Below, piece by piece: positions 1-8,406 of a stretch of DNA of 64,000 nucleotides. The notes below the pieces were generated by a model. The model made no database searches, was not told the origin of the DNA, and saw only the letters and a program-made list of their open reading frames with translations. The position numbers and the translations under genes are program-made. Origin of the DNA: Streptomyces sp. NBC_00353. GTDB taxonomy: Bacteria > Actinomycetota > Actinomycetes > Streptomycetales > Streptomycetaceae. Positions within the stretch are counted from its first letter, which is position 1, and every line of letters begins with the position of its first letter. The stretch is from NCBI RefSeq assembly GCF_036108815.1, contig NZ_CP107985.1, forward strand, positions 4,154,001 through 4,218,000, read 5' to 3'.

Positions 1-109
1 ACCGGGCCGACCCGGAGCGGTACGGGCTAGCCTGATCCCGTCATAACAGCGAATAACCGGCTGAACAGACCTACTCCATCTCGACGGGGCGGAAGGAGGC
101 ACACCCAGC

Positions 110-1384
110 ATGGCCGCAGGCGCCTCCCGGGTCTTCGTCTCGCACCTCTCCGGTGTGCCCGTCTTCGACCCCAATGGCGACCAGGTGGGCCGCGTCCGCG
201 ATCTCGTCGCGATGCTGCGGGTCGGCGGCCGTCCGCCACGGCTGCTCGGCTTCGTCGTCGAGGTGGTCAGCCGGCGCCGGATCTTCCTCCCGATGACCCG
301 GGTGACGGGCATCGACTCGGGCCAGGTCATCACCACCGGCGTGGTGAACATGCGGCGCTTCGAGCAGCGCCCCACCGAACGCCTGATCCTCGGCGAGTTC
401 CTGGACCGCCGGGTCCGGCTGGTGGAGACCGACGAGGAGGTCACCATCCTCGATGTCGCGATCCAGCAGCTCCCGGCCCGCCGCGACTGGGAGATCGTCA
501 AGTACTTCGTGCGCAAGGGCAGGGGCGGGGCGCTGCGACGCAAGGGCGAGACCCTGACGGTGGACTGGTCCGCGGTGAGCGGCTTCTCGCTGGAGGAGCA
601 CGGACAGGGCGCCGAGTCGCTCGTCGCCACGTTCGAGCGGCTGCGCCCGACCGATGTGGCCAACGCACTGCACCATCTGTCGCCGAAGCGGCGCGCCGAG
701 GTGGCCGCCGCGCTCGACGACGACCGGCTCGCCGACGTCCTGGAGGAGCTGCCCGAGGACGACCAGGTGGAGATCATCGGCAAGCTCAAGGAGGAGCGTG
801 CCGCCGACGTCCTGGAGGCGATGGACCCGGACGACGCGGCCGACCTGCTCTCCGAACTGCCGGAGGAGGACAAGGAGCGGCTGCTGATGCTGATGCGGCC
901 GGACGACGCGGCGGACGTGCGGCGGCTGCTGTCGTACGCGGAGCGGACCGCGGGCGGCCTGATGACCACCGAGCCGATCGTGCTGCGGCCGGACGCCACG
1001 GTCGCCGACGCGCTCGCGCGGGTCCGCCGCTCCGACCTGTCCCCGGCGCTCGCCGCGCAGGTGTACGTGTGCCGGCCGCCGGACGAGACGCCGACCGGCA
1101 AGTACCTGGGCACGGTGCACTTCCAGCGGCTGCTGCGCGACCCGCCGTTCACCCTGGTCAGCTCGATCGTCGACAGCGACCTCGTACCGCTGACCCCGGA
1201 CACCCCGCTGTCGGTGGTGACCAGTTATCTGGCGGCGTACAACCTGGTCTCGGTGCCCGTCGTGGACGAGAGCGGGTCGCTGCTCGGTGCGGTGACCGTC
1301 GACGACGTACTCGACCATCTGCTGCCCGAGGACTGGCGCGAGACCGACTTCCACGGCGAGGAGTGGGTGGCCCATGGCGGGTGA
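110..1384 (+). CDS. MgtE-N / CBS domain protein without a membrane channel
   Basis: A 424-residue soluble protein. The N-terminal ~150 residues look like PRC-barrel-type segments (VSHLSGVPVFDPNGDQVGRV). Residues ~205-290 are helical MgtE N-terminal repeats rich in ELPEDD/DPDDAADLL patterns, and residues ~290-415 form a CBS pair (MTTEPIVLRPDATVADAL; VPVVDESGSLLGAVTVDDVLDHLL). True MgtE magnesium channels carry five C-terminal membrane helices that are absent here, so this is a sensor or regulator-like relative, not a transporter. An AAGGAGG ribosome site precedes the ATG. The DUF1003 gene overlaps its end, so the two are probably cotranscribed. From memory, mycobacteria carry a similar gene (Rv1232c) near mrp. 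Function inferred only: possibly Mg2+ or nucleotide sensing. Confidence 0.85.
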   Translation: MAAGASRVFVSHLSGVPVFDPNGDQVGRVRDLVAMLRVGGRPPRLLGFVVEVVSRRRIFLPMTRVTGIDSGQVITTGVVNMRRFEQRPTERLILGEFLDRRVRLVETDEEVTILDVAIQQLPARRDWEIVKYFVRKGRGGALRRKGETLTVDWSAVSGFSLEEHGQGAESLVATFERLRPTDVANALHHLSPKRRAEVAAALDDDRLADVLEELPEDDQVEIIGKLKEERAADVLEAMDPDDAADLLSELPEEDKERLLMLMRPDDAADVRRLLSYAERTAGGLMTTEPIVLRPDATVADALARVRRSDLSPALAAQVYVCRPPDETPTGKYLGTVHFQRLLRDPPFTLVSSIVDSDLVPLTPDTPLSVVTSYLAAYNLVSVPVVDESGSLLGAVTVDDVLDHLLPEDWRETDFHGEEWVAHGG

Positions 1385-1946
1385 GGACCGCTCCAGGGGG
1401 TCGGGGCCCGGGCCGTCGTCGACGGGGTCGTCGGCGATGACGCGCACCTCCAGGGGCCGGCTGGATCAGCCGAAGGATCTGCGGCCCCGGCTGCTGCCGG
1501 AGTACGACCCCGAGGCGTTCGGCCGGTTCTCCGAGCGGATCGCCCGCTTCCTGGGCACCGGGCGGTTCATCGTCTGGATGACGCTGATCATCATCGTCTG
1601 GGTGCTGTGGAACATCTTCGCCCCGGTGAGCCTGCGCTTCGACGAGTACCCGTTCATCTTCCTGACGCTGATGCTGTCGCTCCAGGCCTCGTACGCGGCC
1701 CCGCTGATCCTGCTCGCGCAGAACCGGCAGGACGACCGCGACCGGGTCACCCACGAGCAGGACCGCAAGCAGAACGAGCGCTCCATCGCGGACACCGAGT
1801 ACCTCACCCGGGAGATCGCGTCCCTGCGGATGGGGCTCGGCGAGGTCGCCACCCGCGACTGGATCCGCTCGGAACTCCAGGACATGGTGAAGGACATGGA
1901 CCACCGGCGCGCACTATTTCCTGCCGAGAGTGACGAAGACCGCTGA
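1374..1946 (+). CDS. DUF1003 family membrane protein
   Basis: A 190-residue protein with two predicted membrane helices, around FIVWMTLIIIVWVLWNIF and FIFLTLMLSLQASYAAPLIL. These are followed by a conserved polar stretch, LLAQNRQDDRDR, then a charged coiled-coil-like tail. This two-helix plus QNRQ arrangement is the DUF1003 signature; the biochemical role is unknown. The chosen ATG overlaps the preceding CBS gene by 11 bases. An in-frame ATG at 1437 (MTRTSRGRLDQP) is an alternative that would remove a low-complexity Ser/Gly N-terminus. The overlap implies cotranslation with the MgtE-N/CBS protein, so the pair may form a membrane-anchored sensor (inference). Confidence 0.85.
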   Translation: MAGEDRSRGSGPGPSSTGSSAMTRTSRGRLDQPKDLRPRLLPEYDPEAFGRFSERIARFLGTGRFIVWMTLIIIVWVLWNIFAPVSLRFDEYPFIFLTLMLSLQASYAAPLILLAQNRQDDRDRVTHEQDRKQNERSIADTEYLTREIASLRMGLGEVATRDWIRSELQDMVKDMDHRRALFPAESDEDR

Positions 1947-1989
1947 CGGCCCATCCCGGCGGCGGGTCCGGGCGCCGTAACATCGTCGT

Positions 1990-3123
1990 ATGGCTACCGA
2001 AGACGCGGTGCGCGAAGCACTGGCGACAGTGAACGACCCGGAGATCCACCGACCGATCACCGAACTCGGCATGGTCAAGTCGGTCGAGATCGCCGCTGAC
2101 GGTGCGGTCGCTGTCACGGTGTATCTCACGGTGTCCGGCTGCCCGATGCGCGAGACCATCACCAAGAACGTGACCGAAGCGGTGGCGAAGGTCGAAGGCG
2201 TCACGCGCGTCGACGTGACGCTCGACGTGATGAGCGACGAACAGCGCAAGGAACTCACCTCGTCGCTGCGCGGCGGCACGGCGGAGCGCGAGGTGCCGTT
2301 CGCCAAGCCCGGCTCGCTGACCCGGGTGTACGCGGTGGCGTCCGGCAAGGGCGGCGTCGGCAAATCTTCCGTGACAGTGAACCTGGCGGCGGCGATGGCC
2401 GCCGACGGCCTCAAGGTCGGCGTCGTGGACGCGGACATCTACGGGCACAGCGTGCCGCGGATGCTCGGCGTGGACGGCAAGCCGACCCAGGTCGAGAACA
2501 TGATCATGCCGCCGTCGGCGTACGGCGTGAAGGTCATCTCCATCGGCATGTTCACCCCGGGCAACGCCCCGGTCGTGTGGCGTGGCCCGATGCTGCACCG
2601 AGCGCTGCAGCAGTTCCTCGCCGATGTGTACTGGGGCGACCTCGACGTCCTGCTGCTCGACCTGCCGCCGGGCACCGGTGACATCGCGATCTCCGTGGCC
2701 CAGCTCGTGCCGAACGCGGAAATCCTGGTCGTCACGACCCCGCAGCAGGCCGCGGCCGAGGTGGCCGAGCGGGCCGGCTCGATCGCGGTGCAGACCCATC
2801 AGAAGATCGTCGGCGTCGTCGAGAACATGTCGGGCATGCCGTGCCCGCACTGCGACGAAATGGTCGACGTGTTCGGCACGGGCGGCGGCCGGAAGGTGGC
2901 CGAGGGCCTGACGAAGACGGTCGGCGCGGAGGTGCCGGTGCTCGGCTCCATCCCGATCGACGTACGTCTGCGCGAGGGCGGCGACGAGGGCAAGCCCGTG
3001 GTCCTGTCGGACCCGGACTCCCCGGCCGGCAAGGCGCTGCGCACGATCGCGGAGCGCTTGGGCGGCCGCCAGCGGGGCCTGTCGGGCATGTCTCTGGGAA
3101 TCACCCCGCGCAACAAGTTCTGA
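1990..3123 (+). CDS. mrp: Mrp/NBP35-family iron-sulfur cluster carrier ATPase
   Basis: A 377-residue cytosolic P-loop protein. Residues ~1-85 are a MIP18/DUF59 domain (ATVNDPEIHRPITELGMV, SGCPMRETI). The rest is a MinD/Mrp-type ATPase with a deviant Walker A (SGKGGVGKSS, near residue 118), a switch segment (DLPPGTGD) and the C-terminal MPCPHC CxxC motif that binds a bridging 4Fe-4S cluster in this family. The length is typical. By family knowledge it assembles or carries Fe-S clusters to apo-proteins. The ATG lies 43 bases after the DUF1003 stop. Downstream is a strong convergent hairpin terminator. Its position near tatB/htrA/sigma is shared with mycobacteria, as far as I recall. Confidence 0.95.
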   Translation: MATEDAVREALATVNDPEIHRPITELGMVKSVEIAADGAVAVTVYLTVSGCPMRETITKNVTEAVAKVEGVTRVDVTLDVMSDEQRKELTSSLRGGTAEREVPFAKPGSLTRVYAVASGKGGVGKSSVTVNLAAAMAADGLKVGVVDADIYGHSVPRMLGVDGKPTQVENMIMPPSAYGVKVISIGMFTPGNAPVVWRGPMLHRALQQFLADVYWGDLDVLLLDLPPGTGDIAISVAQLVPNAEILVVTTPQQAAAEVAERAGSIAVQTHQKIVGVVENMSGMPCPHCDEMVDVFGTGGGRKVAEGLTKTVGAEVPVLGSIPIDVRLREGGDEGKPVVLSDPDSPAGKALRTIAERLGGRQRGLSGMSLGITPRNKF

Positions 3124-3136
3124 CCGACAGCCCGAG

Positions 3137-3180
3137 TCCTCGATCGCCGCGACGGAAGAAGCCCGTCCGGCGATCGAGGA
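3137..3180. terminator. Bidirectional hairpin between mrp and a convergent gene
   Basis: Perfect 13-bp inverted arms (TCCTCGATCGCCG / CGGCGATCGAGGA) flank an 18-nt loop, with no U-tract, as is common in Streptomyces. It serves both convergent genes. The loop and right arm contain AAGCCCGTCCGGCG, also found at 12674-12687, so the element looks like a dispersed Streptomyces intergenic repeat. Confidence 0.7.
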
Positions 3181-3228
3181 AAGCGCGGCGAACCGGACGC
3201 GTCATGCCACGGCTCACCGATCGAGCCG

Positions 3229-3888
3229 CTACGCGTACGTGGCGATGTCCGCGATCACTGAGAACCCGAGTCCGTACGCGCTCATCCCGCGCCCGTACGC
3301 CCCGATGTGCACCCCGCCGCGCGCCGACCCCGCCAGCACCCACCCGTACTCGGACTCGCGGTAGTGGAACGGCACCGGAACCCCGTCCACCGGCAGGGAC
3401 AGCACCGACCATGCGGGACCGTCCAGATCGTCGGCGAGTTCGAACGCCGTCTCCGTCTGCTGGTCCAGCCAGTCGTCGCGCAACGTGTGGTCCAGCTGCG
3501 CGGGCCAGGTGAACGACAGCAGGCCCGAGCCCGCCAGCCAGGCGGCCGACGACACCGTGGTCGCGTCCAGGACTCCCGTACCGTCGCCGCTGCGCCGCAC
3601 GGGACTGCTGGCCACGGTCACCACGACCGCGAACCGCTGCTTGTCACCGCCCGAGTCGCCCCGGATGAGCGGCTCGTCACCATGCCCGGTCGATCCGTGC
3701 TGCACCGTGCCGTCCGCCGCCGTGCCGACCGGCATCAGCCAGCGCGGACCGGTGAAGGCCTCGTCCAGTCCGTACCAGGGGAACGACGCCTGCAGATAGC
3801 CGTCGACCGTACGCCGGGCCGCCGGCACCTCCTCCTCGGTGACTGCGTTGGACGCACCTTCCGCGCCTGCCCGACTTGTCGTCTCCAT
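3229..3888 (-). CDS. Uncharacterised actinobacterial protein
   Basis: A 219-residue acidic protein from the ATG that begins METTSRAGAEG; the open frame extends 57 codons further upstream but without a convincing start. I do not recognise a characterised family. Visible features are a conserved-looking FPWYGLDEAFTGPRWL block near residue 35, a central beta-rich part (RFAVVVTVASSPV), and a C-terminus rich in Gly/Tyr/Ala (HIGAYGRGMSAYGLGFSVIADIATYA). There is no signal peptide or membrane helix. It sits between mrp (convergent) and tatB (same strand), so it could be read through from the tatB transcript. It might be a small beta-barrel cytosolic protein, but no function can be assigned. Confidence 0.75.
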   Translation of the reverse strand: METTSRAGAEGASNAVTEEEVPAARRTVDGYLQASFPWYGLDEAFTGPRWLMPVGTAADGTVQHGSTGHGDEPLIRGDSGGDKQRFAVVVTVASSPVRRSGDGTGVLDATTVSSAAWLAGSGLLSFTWPAQLDHTLRDDWLDQQTETAFELADDLDGPAWSVLSLPVDGVPVPFHYRESEYGWVLAGSARGGVHIGAYGRGMSAYGLGFSVIADIATYA

Positions 3889-4006
3889 CTGCCCGGCCGC
3901 CTCCTCGATCCCTAGGGTCCGGAGTGGCCCGCCCCCCTCGGGCAGCCTCGCAACCGGACAGATGGAGAATAGCCATACCGTCCGGACGAGTCGGGATTGA
4001 CCGGTG

Positions 4007-4483
4007 TCAGGTGGCGTCTGCGTCGAACGGCGGACGGTCGTCCTTCGCGGGCTGTTCACGCTTCTTGAGCAGGTCGGGAGCGCCCGGGGAGCCGTTCGCC
4101 GCGGTGATCGCCGCGCTGCCCGACACGCCGCCCGCGGACTCCACGGACGTGGTCTCGCGCCCGTGCACCGCGTCGGTGACCTCCGCCATCTCCTTGCGGA
4201 GGTCGAAGCTCTCGCGGATCTCCTTCAGCCCGAGATCATCGTTGCCGTCCATGAGCTGCTTGCGGACGAACGTCTTCGGGTTGAGGTCCTCGAACTCGAA
4301 GTCCTTGAACTCCGGGCCGAGCTCCGTACGGATGTCTTCCTTGGCGCTCTCGGAGAACTCACGGATCTTCCGGATGAAGCGCGAGGCGTCCTGGATGACC
4401 TTGGGCAGCTTGTCCGGGCCGAAGACGAGCACGCCGAGGATCACGAGCGTCACCACCTCGAGTGCGCCTATGTCATTGAACAC
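4007..4483 (-). CDS. tatB: Twin-arginine translocase subunit TatB
   Basis: A 158-residue protein with a single N-terminal membrane helix (VVTLVILGVLVFGPDKLPKVI), the FGPDKLP hinge, then a long amphipathic and charged helix (ASRFIRKIREFSESAKEDIR). This is diagnostic of TatA/TatB, and the VFNDIGALE start is TatB-type. It works with TatC to receive folded Tat substrates. The GTG start was chosen over an ATG ten codons upstream because GAGGAG lies about 8 bases before the GTG and TatB proteins normally start at (M/V)FNDIG. It lies directly downstream of the HtrA-like protease gene in the sigma/anti-sigma/htrA/tatB order known from mycobacteria, suggesting envelope-stress coregulation. Confidence 0.95.
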   Translation of the reverse strand: MFNDIGALEVVTLVILGVLVFGPDKLPKVIQDASRFIRKIREFSESAKEDIRTELGPEFKDFEFEDLNPKTFVRKQLMDGNDDLGLKEIRESFDLRKEMAEVTDAVHGRETTSVESAGGVSGSAAITAANGSPGAPDLLKKREQPAKDDRPPFDADAT

Positions 4484-4589
4484 CTGGTTGCTCCTCGTGT
4501 TCTCCGAGACCATGGACCGGGCCGGATGAGATCCGGCCCCGGCCCACGGTACCCGGCGGACCTGTCCGGGCGGTAGCGTCCCGGTGCCG

Positions 4590-6365
4590 TCACGTGCCCG
4601 TTGCGGACCCGAGAGTCAAAGTCATGGACAGGTCTTTACCACTGCGGGTCAGACCGAGGTCCAAACGGTCGCCCGGGCGGTGTGCGCGGATCTTCACGAT
4701 CAACTCCTCGCCGCTGTGCACCCGCTGGCCGTCCACCTCGGTGATGATGTCGCCCGGCTTGATGCCGGCCTTCGCGCCGGGACCGCCCGGCGTCACCGCG
4801 GGCTTGCCCCCGGCACCCTTCGCCCCGACCTTGGCACCGTCACCGGTGAACTTCATGTCCAATGTGACACCGATCACCGGATGGGTGGCCTTCCCGGTGT
4901 TGATCAGCTCCTCGGCGACCCGCTTGCCCTGGTTGATCGGGATGGCGAAGCCGAGGCCGATGGAGCCCGCCTGGCCGCCCTCGGTCGTCGAACCGCTGTC
5001 GGCGGCGCGGATGGCGCTGTTGATGCCTATGACATGGGCGTCGGTGTCGACCAGCGGGCCGCCGGAGTTGCCCGGGTTGATGGGGGCGTCGGTCTGCAGC
5101 GCGTCCACGTAGCTGATGTCGCTGCCGTCGCCCTTCTCGCCGCCCGCGGTGATCGGCCGGTCCTTGGCGCTGATGATGCCGGAGGTGACGGTGTTGGACA
5201 GGTCGAAGGGGGCGCCGATGGCCACGACCGGGTCGCCGACCTGCACGTTGTCGGAGTTGCCCAGCGGCAGCGGCTTGAGCCCGGAGACGCCCTTGACCTT
5301 GACCACGGCGAGGTCGTAGCCACTGTCCTTGCCGACGATCTCGGCGCTCGCGGTCTCGCCGCCGCTGAACGTCACGGTGATGTCGCCGGAGGAGCCGGCC
5401 GGGGCGACCACATGGTTGTTGGTGAGGATGTGGCCCTCGTTGTCGAGGACGAAGCCGGTGCCGGTGCCCGATTCGGTGGTGCCGCTGACGTGGAGGGTGA
5501 CGACGCTGGGCAGGGCGCTGGCGGCGATGCCCGCGACGCTGTCGGGGGCGCGGCCGCCGCTGTTCTTCGCGGCCTGCGGGAGCTCGACCGTGGTCAGGCC
5601 GCCGTTGCGCTCGATGTAGGCCCCGATGCCACCGCCGATGCCGCCCGCCACCAGGGCGAGCAGGAGCGCGCCGACGAGCAGCGAGCCGCGCCGGTCCTTC
5701 CCCCGTCCGCCGTCGGAGCCGAGCGGCCGGCCTGGCTGGGTCAGCGGCTGCCGGTACCCGCCCCAGGGGTCGTACTGCAGCCAGGGCGTGGACTGGGGCG
5801 GCTGGGGCGGGGGCGTGAAGGCCGTTGCGGGGACAGGGCCCGGGGTGGGGACGGGCGCGGGCCCGGCGGGCATGTCCGCGCCGTTCGTGCCCGCGTACGG
5901 CGCGGGTACCGGGGTGCCGTGGGCCGGCGTCGGGACCGGGCGCTGTACGGGCGGTGCGGGCGCCCAGGGTCCGGGGCCGCCGTACGGCGGGGTGCTGTAC
6001 TCATCGGGCTCGTGCAGTGGCTTCACCGCCGGGGCCGGGGCGGCGGATGCGTGGGCCGCCGGTGCGGGGGCCGGGGCTGCGGGAGCCTGCGCCACGGGCT
6101 CGGGTGTCATGGACTGCGCGGGCGTCACGGGCTCGGGTGCCACGGACTCAGGTGTTATCGACTCCGCGGGAGTTACCGGCTCGGGTGCCACGGGCTGCCC
6201 GGGCGCCACCGGCTCGGGCCGTGCGGGTGTGTCCGCGGGCCGCGCGTCCTCGACCGGTGCATCCACCGCGGCGGCTGCACTCTCCGGCGCTGAAGTGGTG
6301 GTGTGCCCCGACGTGGGACGGCTCCACCACTTCGCCTTCGGCCCGGTGGGCTTTCCGTCGTCCAT
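4590..6365 (-). CDS. HtrA/DegP-like trypsin-type serine protease with PDZ domain
   Basis: A 591-residue envelope protease. Residues ~1-190 are a cytosolic Pro/Ala/Glu-rich linker with degenerate TPE(S/P)VAP repeats. A membrane helix follows (SLLVGALLLALVAGGIGGGIGAYI). The extracytoplasmic S1C domain shows His in LTNNHVV, Asp in YDLAVVKV and Ser in PGNSGGPLV. The C-terminal ~100 residues form a PDZ domain (GGPGAKAGIKPGDIITEVDGQRV). The start at MDDGKPTGPK has GGGGAG just upstream; an earlier ATG would add a 21-residue extension containing CGSCG. By family it degrades or refolds misfolded exported proteins. It lies between the anti-sigma gene and tatB, the same arrangement as mycobacterial htrA, so regulation by the adjacent ECF sigma is likely. 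Confidence 0.92.
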   Translation of the reverse strand: MDDGKPTGPKAKWWSRPTSGHTTTSAPESAAAAVDAPVEDARPADTPARPEPVAPGQPVAPEPVTPAESITPESVAPEPVTPAQSMTPEPVAQAPAAPAPAPAAHASAAPAPAVKPLHEPDEYSTPPYGGPGPWAPAPPVQRPVPTPAHGTPVPAPYAGTNGADMPAGPAPVPTPGPVPATAFTPPPQPPQSTPWLQYDPWGGYRQPLTQPGRPLGSDGGRGKDRRGSLLVGALLLALVAGGIGGGIGAYIERNGGLTTVELPQAAKNSGGRAPDSVAGIAASALPSVVTLHVSGTTESGTGTGFVLDNEGHILTNNHVVAPAGSSGDITVTFSGGETASAEIVGKDSGYDLAVVKVKGVSGLKPLPLGNSDNVQVGDPVVAIGAPFDLSNTVTSGIISAKDRPITAGGEKGDGSDISYVDALQTDAPINPGNSGGPLVDTDAHVIGINSAIRAADSGSTTEGGQAGSIGLGFAIPINQGKRVAEELINTGKATHPVIGVTLDMKFTGDGAKVGAKGAGGKPAVTPGGPGAKAGIKPGDIITEVDGQRVHSGEELIVKIRAHRPGDRLDLGLTRSGKDLSMTLTLGSATGT

Positions 6366-6475
6366 GTTCTCCCCGCAACTGCCGCAACTGGCCCTCTGCA
6401 CGCCCGCGAGGGACATCCCTCCCGGCATTCCTCCCGGGATTCAACCAGGTTTGCGAATGGCTGCGCAGACCCCGG

Positions 6476-7468
6476 TCAGCGCCGGGGAGAAAGCGGCAGA
6501 GCGTGATCGGCGGAGCTCGGCAGGGCCGAGGCCGATGTGGGCGTCCAGGACGAGGTCGGCGAGGGCGCGGAGGAGGAGGGGGTCAGTCCGCTGCCGAGCG
6601 CCCGGGCGAACAGGGGGCTGGTAGCAGTCGGGCGTATCAGCGGCGACGCGGACACATTGGTCAGCACCGGGACCATGAAGGGGTTGGGCGTGACGAGGCC
6701 CGTGCCCAGCATTGCGGGTACACGGCCGCTCGGCTGCTGGAACGGCGTGGCGGCGGCGACGGTGGGGCTGCTGTGGGGCGCTGCCGATGTGCCGATGCCG
6801 CCACCACGGCGGCTGGTCACGCTGCCGCTCTCGGCGCGTGCGTCGGCGCCGAGGGGCGTCACATTGTTTCCGGCGCCCTCGGCACGGACCGGGGCGTCGG
6901 GACCGGCGTCCGTCGGCAGGGCACCGCCGAGCGCGATGGCCGCCAGCGAGACGGCGCTGGCCGCCGCGAAGGCGAACCTGCGACCGCGCCACGGCGAACG
7001 GTCCGCGTCCCGGCCCACCTCATGGATGGGGAACGCGGAGCGCGACGCGGCATCCGGAAGCACCGCGGCCGAGGCGTGCGGTGTCGGGAGATAGCCGAAG
7101 CGGTCGAGCGGCGAGCTCCCCGAAGCTGAATCGGTGCGGCTGCCGGGAGGCTGGATCGCGGGGAAGAGTCCGTCGGCGAAGCGCCCGGAGCCGCCGAATG
7201 GTCTTCCTTGGCTGTCGTCGTCACCACCAGGTCCCCCGGGAAGGCCCTGAAGCCGGGCGAGGAACCCCTCGGACGGCGAAGGCGGGGCGGACTGTGCGAA
7301 GACGCTCTTCAGCCGCCGCTGGGCAGCAGCCTCGGCCTTGCACTTGGCGCAGGTCGCGAGATGGGCGAGCACCCGGTCACGGACGTCATGTTTGAGCTCA
7401 CCGTCGACAAGCGCGGCAAGCCGGTCCCCCAGATGCTGTTCCGCAGGGGTCGGACCCGTGCCACTCAC
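6476..7468 (-). CDS. zf-HC2 anti-sigma factor with membrane anchor
   Basis: A 330-residue protein. The first ~50 residues carry the zinc-binding anti-sigma motif HLATCAKCK (HxxxCxxC) and an upstream acidic helix, typical of ZAS/RseA-type anti-sigma factors. After a ~110-residue low-complexity linker comes one membrane helix (RFAFAAASAVSLAAIALGGAL), then a Ser/Thr/Pro-rich extracytoplasmic tail that ends SSADHALPLSPRR. Its ATG overlaps the stop of the ECF sigma gene (ATGA), the classic sigma/anti-sigma coupling. It is expected to sequester that sigma factor at the membrane until zinc-thiolate oxidation or proteolysis releases it. The periplasmic part has no recognisable sensor domain. Confidence 0.88.
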   Translation of the reverse strand: MSGTGPTPAEQHLGDRLAALVDGELKHDVRDRVLAHLATCAKCKAEAAAQRRLKSVFAQSAPPSPSEGFLARLQGLPGGPGGDDDSQGRPFGGSGRFADGLFPAIQPPGSRTDSASGSSPLDRFGYLPTPHASAAVLPDAASRSAFPIHEVGRDADRSPWRGRRFAFAAASAVSLAAIALGGALPTDAGPDAPVRAEGAGNNVTPLGADARAESGSVTSRRGGGIGTSAAPHSSPTVAAATPFQQPSGRVPAMLGTGLVTPNPFMVPVLTNVSASPLIRPTATSPLFARALGSGLTPSSSAPSPTSSWTPTSASALPSSADHALPLSPRR

Positions 7469-8226
7469 GCCGATCCGCCCTCCCCCGCCACCATCGCGCC
7501 CGCCAGCGAGCGCTGCTCGGCGCGGGCCTCGGGGGAACGGTGCTGCAGCGCCTTGCGCAGATGCGAGCGTCCGCGGTGGATGCGGCTGCGCACGGTGCCG
7601 AGCTTCACGCCGAGTGTCGCGGCGATCTCCTCGTACGAAAGTCCCTCGATGTCACAGAGCACGACCGCGGCGCGGAACTCGGGCGCAAGGGTGTCCAGCG
7701 CCTGCTGCACGTCCGCGTCGAAGTGGGTGTCGTTGAAAACCTGCTGCGGGGACGGCTCACGGCTCGGCAGCCGCTCGGCGGCGTCGTCGCCGAGGGAGTC
7801 GAAACGGATCCGCTGCTTACGACGCACCATGTCCAGGAACAGGTTGGTCGTGATGCGGTGCAGCCAGCCCTCGAAGGTGCCGGGCGTATAGGTCGACAGC
7901 GAACGGAACACCCGGACGAAGACCTCCTGGGTGAGGTCCTCGGCATCGTGCTGGTTGCCCGTCAGTCGGTAGGCAAGGCGGTAGACACGACCGCTGTGCG
8001 TGCTGACGATCTCTTCCCATGAGGGCGGCATCCAAGCCTGGGAGTCCGCATCTGAGGCGAAGGTCGCGGTCGGTGCGGAGTCGCTGGAAGAACGGTCAGC
8101 AATGTTGGTCACGGATTTCGGCTCACCCGCCGACCTGAGGAAGCGCCGTAGCACTCCTCCCCGATCCACAGGCGCAGCCGCACCTCCCCTGTCGGCTCTG
8201 GTGGTGTCCAGTGGAGCCCCTACCAT
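7465..8226 (-). CDS. ECF RNA polymerase sigma factor (mycobacterial SigE-like)
   Basis: A 253-residue group IV sigma factor. After an unusual ~75-residue Ser/Asp-rich N-terminal extension come region 2 (VYRLAYRLTGNQHDAEDLTQEVFVRVFRSL) and region 4 (FRAAVVLCDIEGLSYEEIAATLGVKLGTVRSRIHRGR). The start chosen (MVGAPLDTTRAD) has GAGGTGG directly upstream; the frame stays open further 5'. It directs polymerase to envelope-stress promoters. It is followed without a gap by its zf-HC2 anti-sigma, then the HtrA-like protease and tatB, and is divergent from an O-methyltransferase, the same order as Rv1220c-sigE-rseA-htrA-tatB. It should not be confused with Streptomyces SigE, which sits at another locus. 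Confidence 0.93.
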   Translation of the reverse strand: MVGAPLDTTRADRGGAAAPVDRGGVLRRFLRSAGEPKSVTNIADRSSSDSAPTATFASDADSQAWMPPSWEEIVSTHSGRVYRLAYRLTGNQHDAEDLTQEVFVRVFRSLSTYTPGTFEGWLHRITTNLFLDMVRRKQRIRFDSLGDDAAERLPSREPSPQQVFNDTHFDADVQQALDTLAPEFRAAVVLCDIEGLSYEEIAATLGVKLGTVRSRIHRGRSHLRKALQHRSPEARAEQRSLAGAMVAGEGGSA

Positions 8227-8406
8227 AGCCACCTCGCCCGTTAGCTCCGGATAAGCCTTTTTCCTGCTGGGGCCGGGGGCCACCCCGGAACCGCCGCCGC
8301 GGATTCCCGGGCCCGATCTGCGGGCCCCGTCCACGCGCTTTCCCCTGCCCCTTGATAACGCCCGGTCCCATCTGCGGGTTCCCGGGTACAGCGGATACAG
8401 TCACCG

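Noticed and set aside
71..1447. 458-codon open frame antisense to the MgtE-N/CBS gene
   Set aside because: High-GC shadow: the sense frame has clear domains and a ribosome site, while this translation is low-complexity Arg/His/Gly/Val with no motif.
4584..6293. 569-codon open frame antisense to the HtrA-like gene
   Set aside because: Shadow of a repeat-rich gene; composition is repetitive (GLGCHGLRGRHG) and there is no ribosome site or family.
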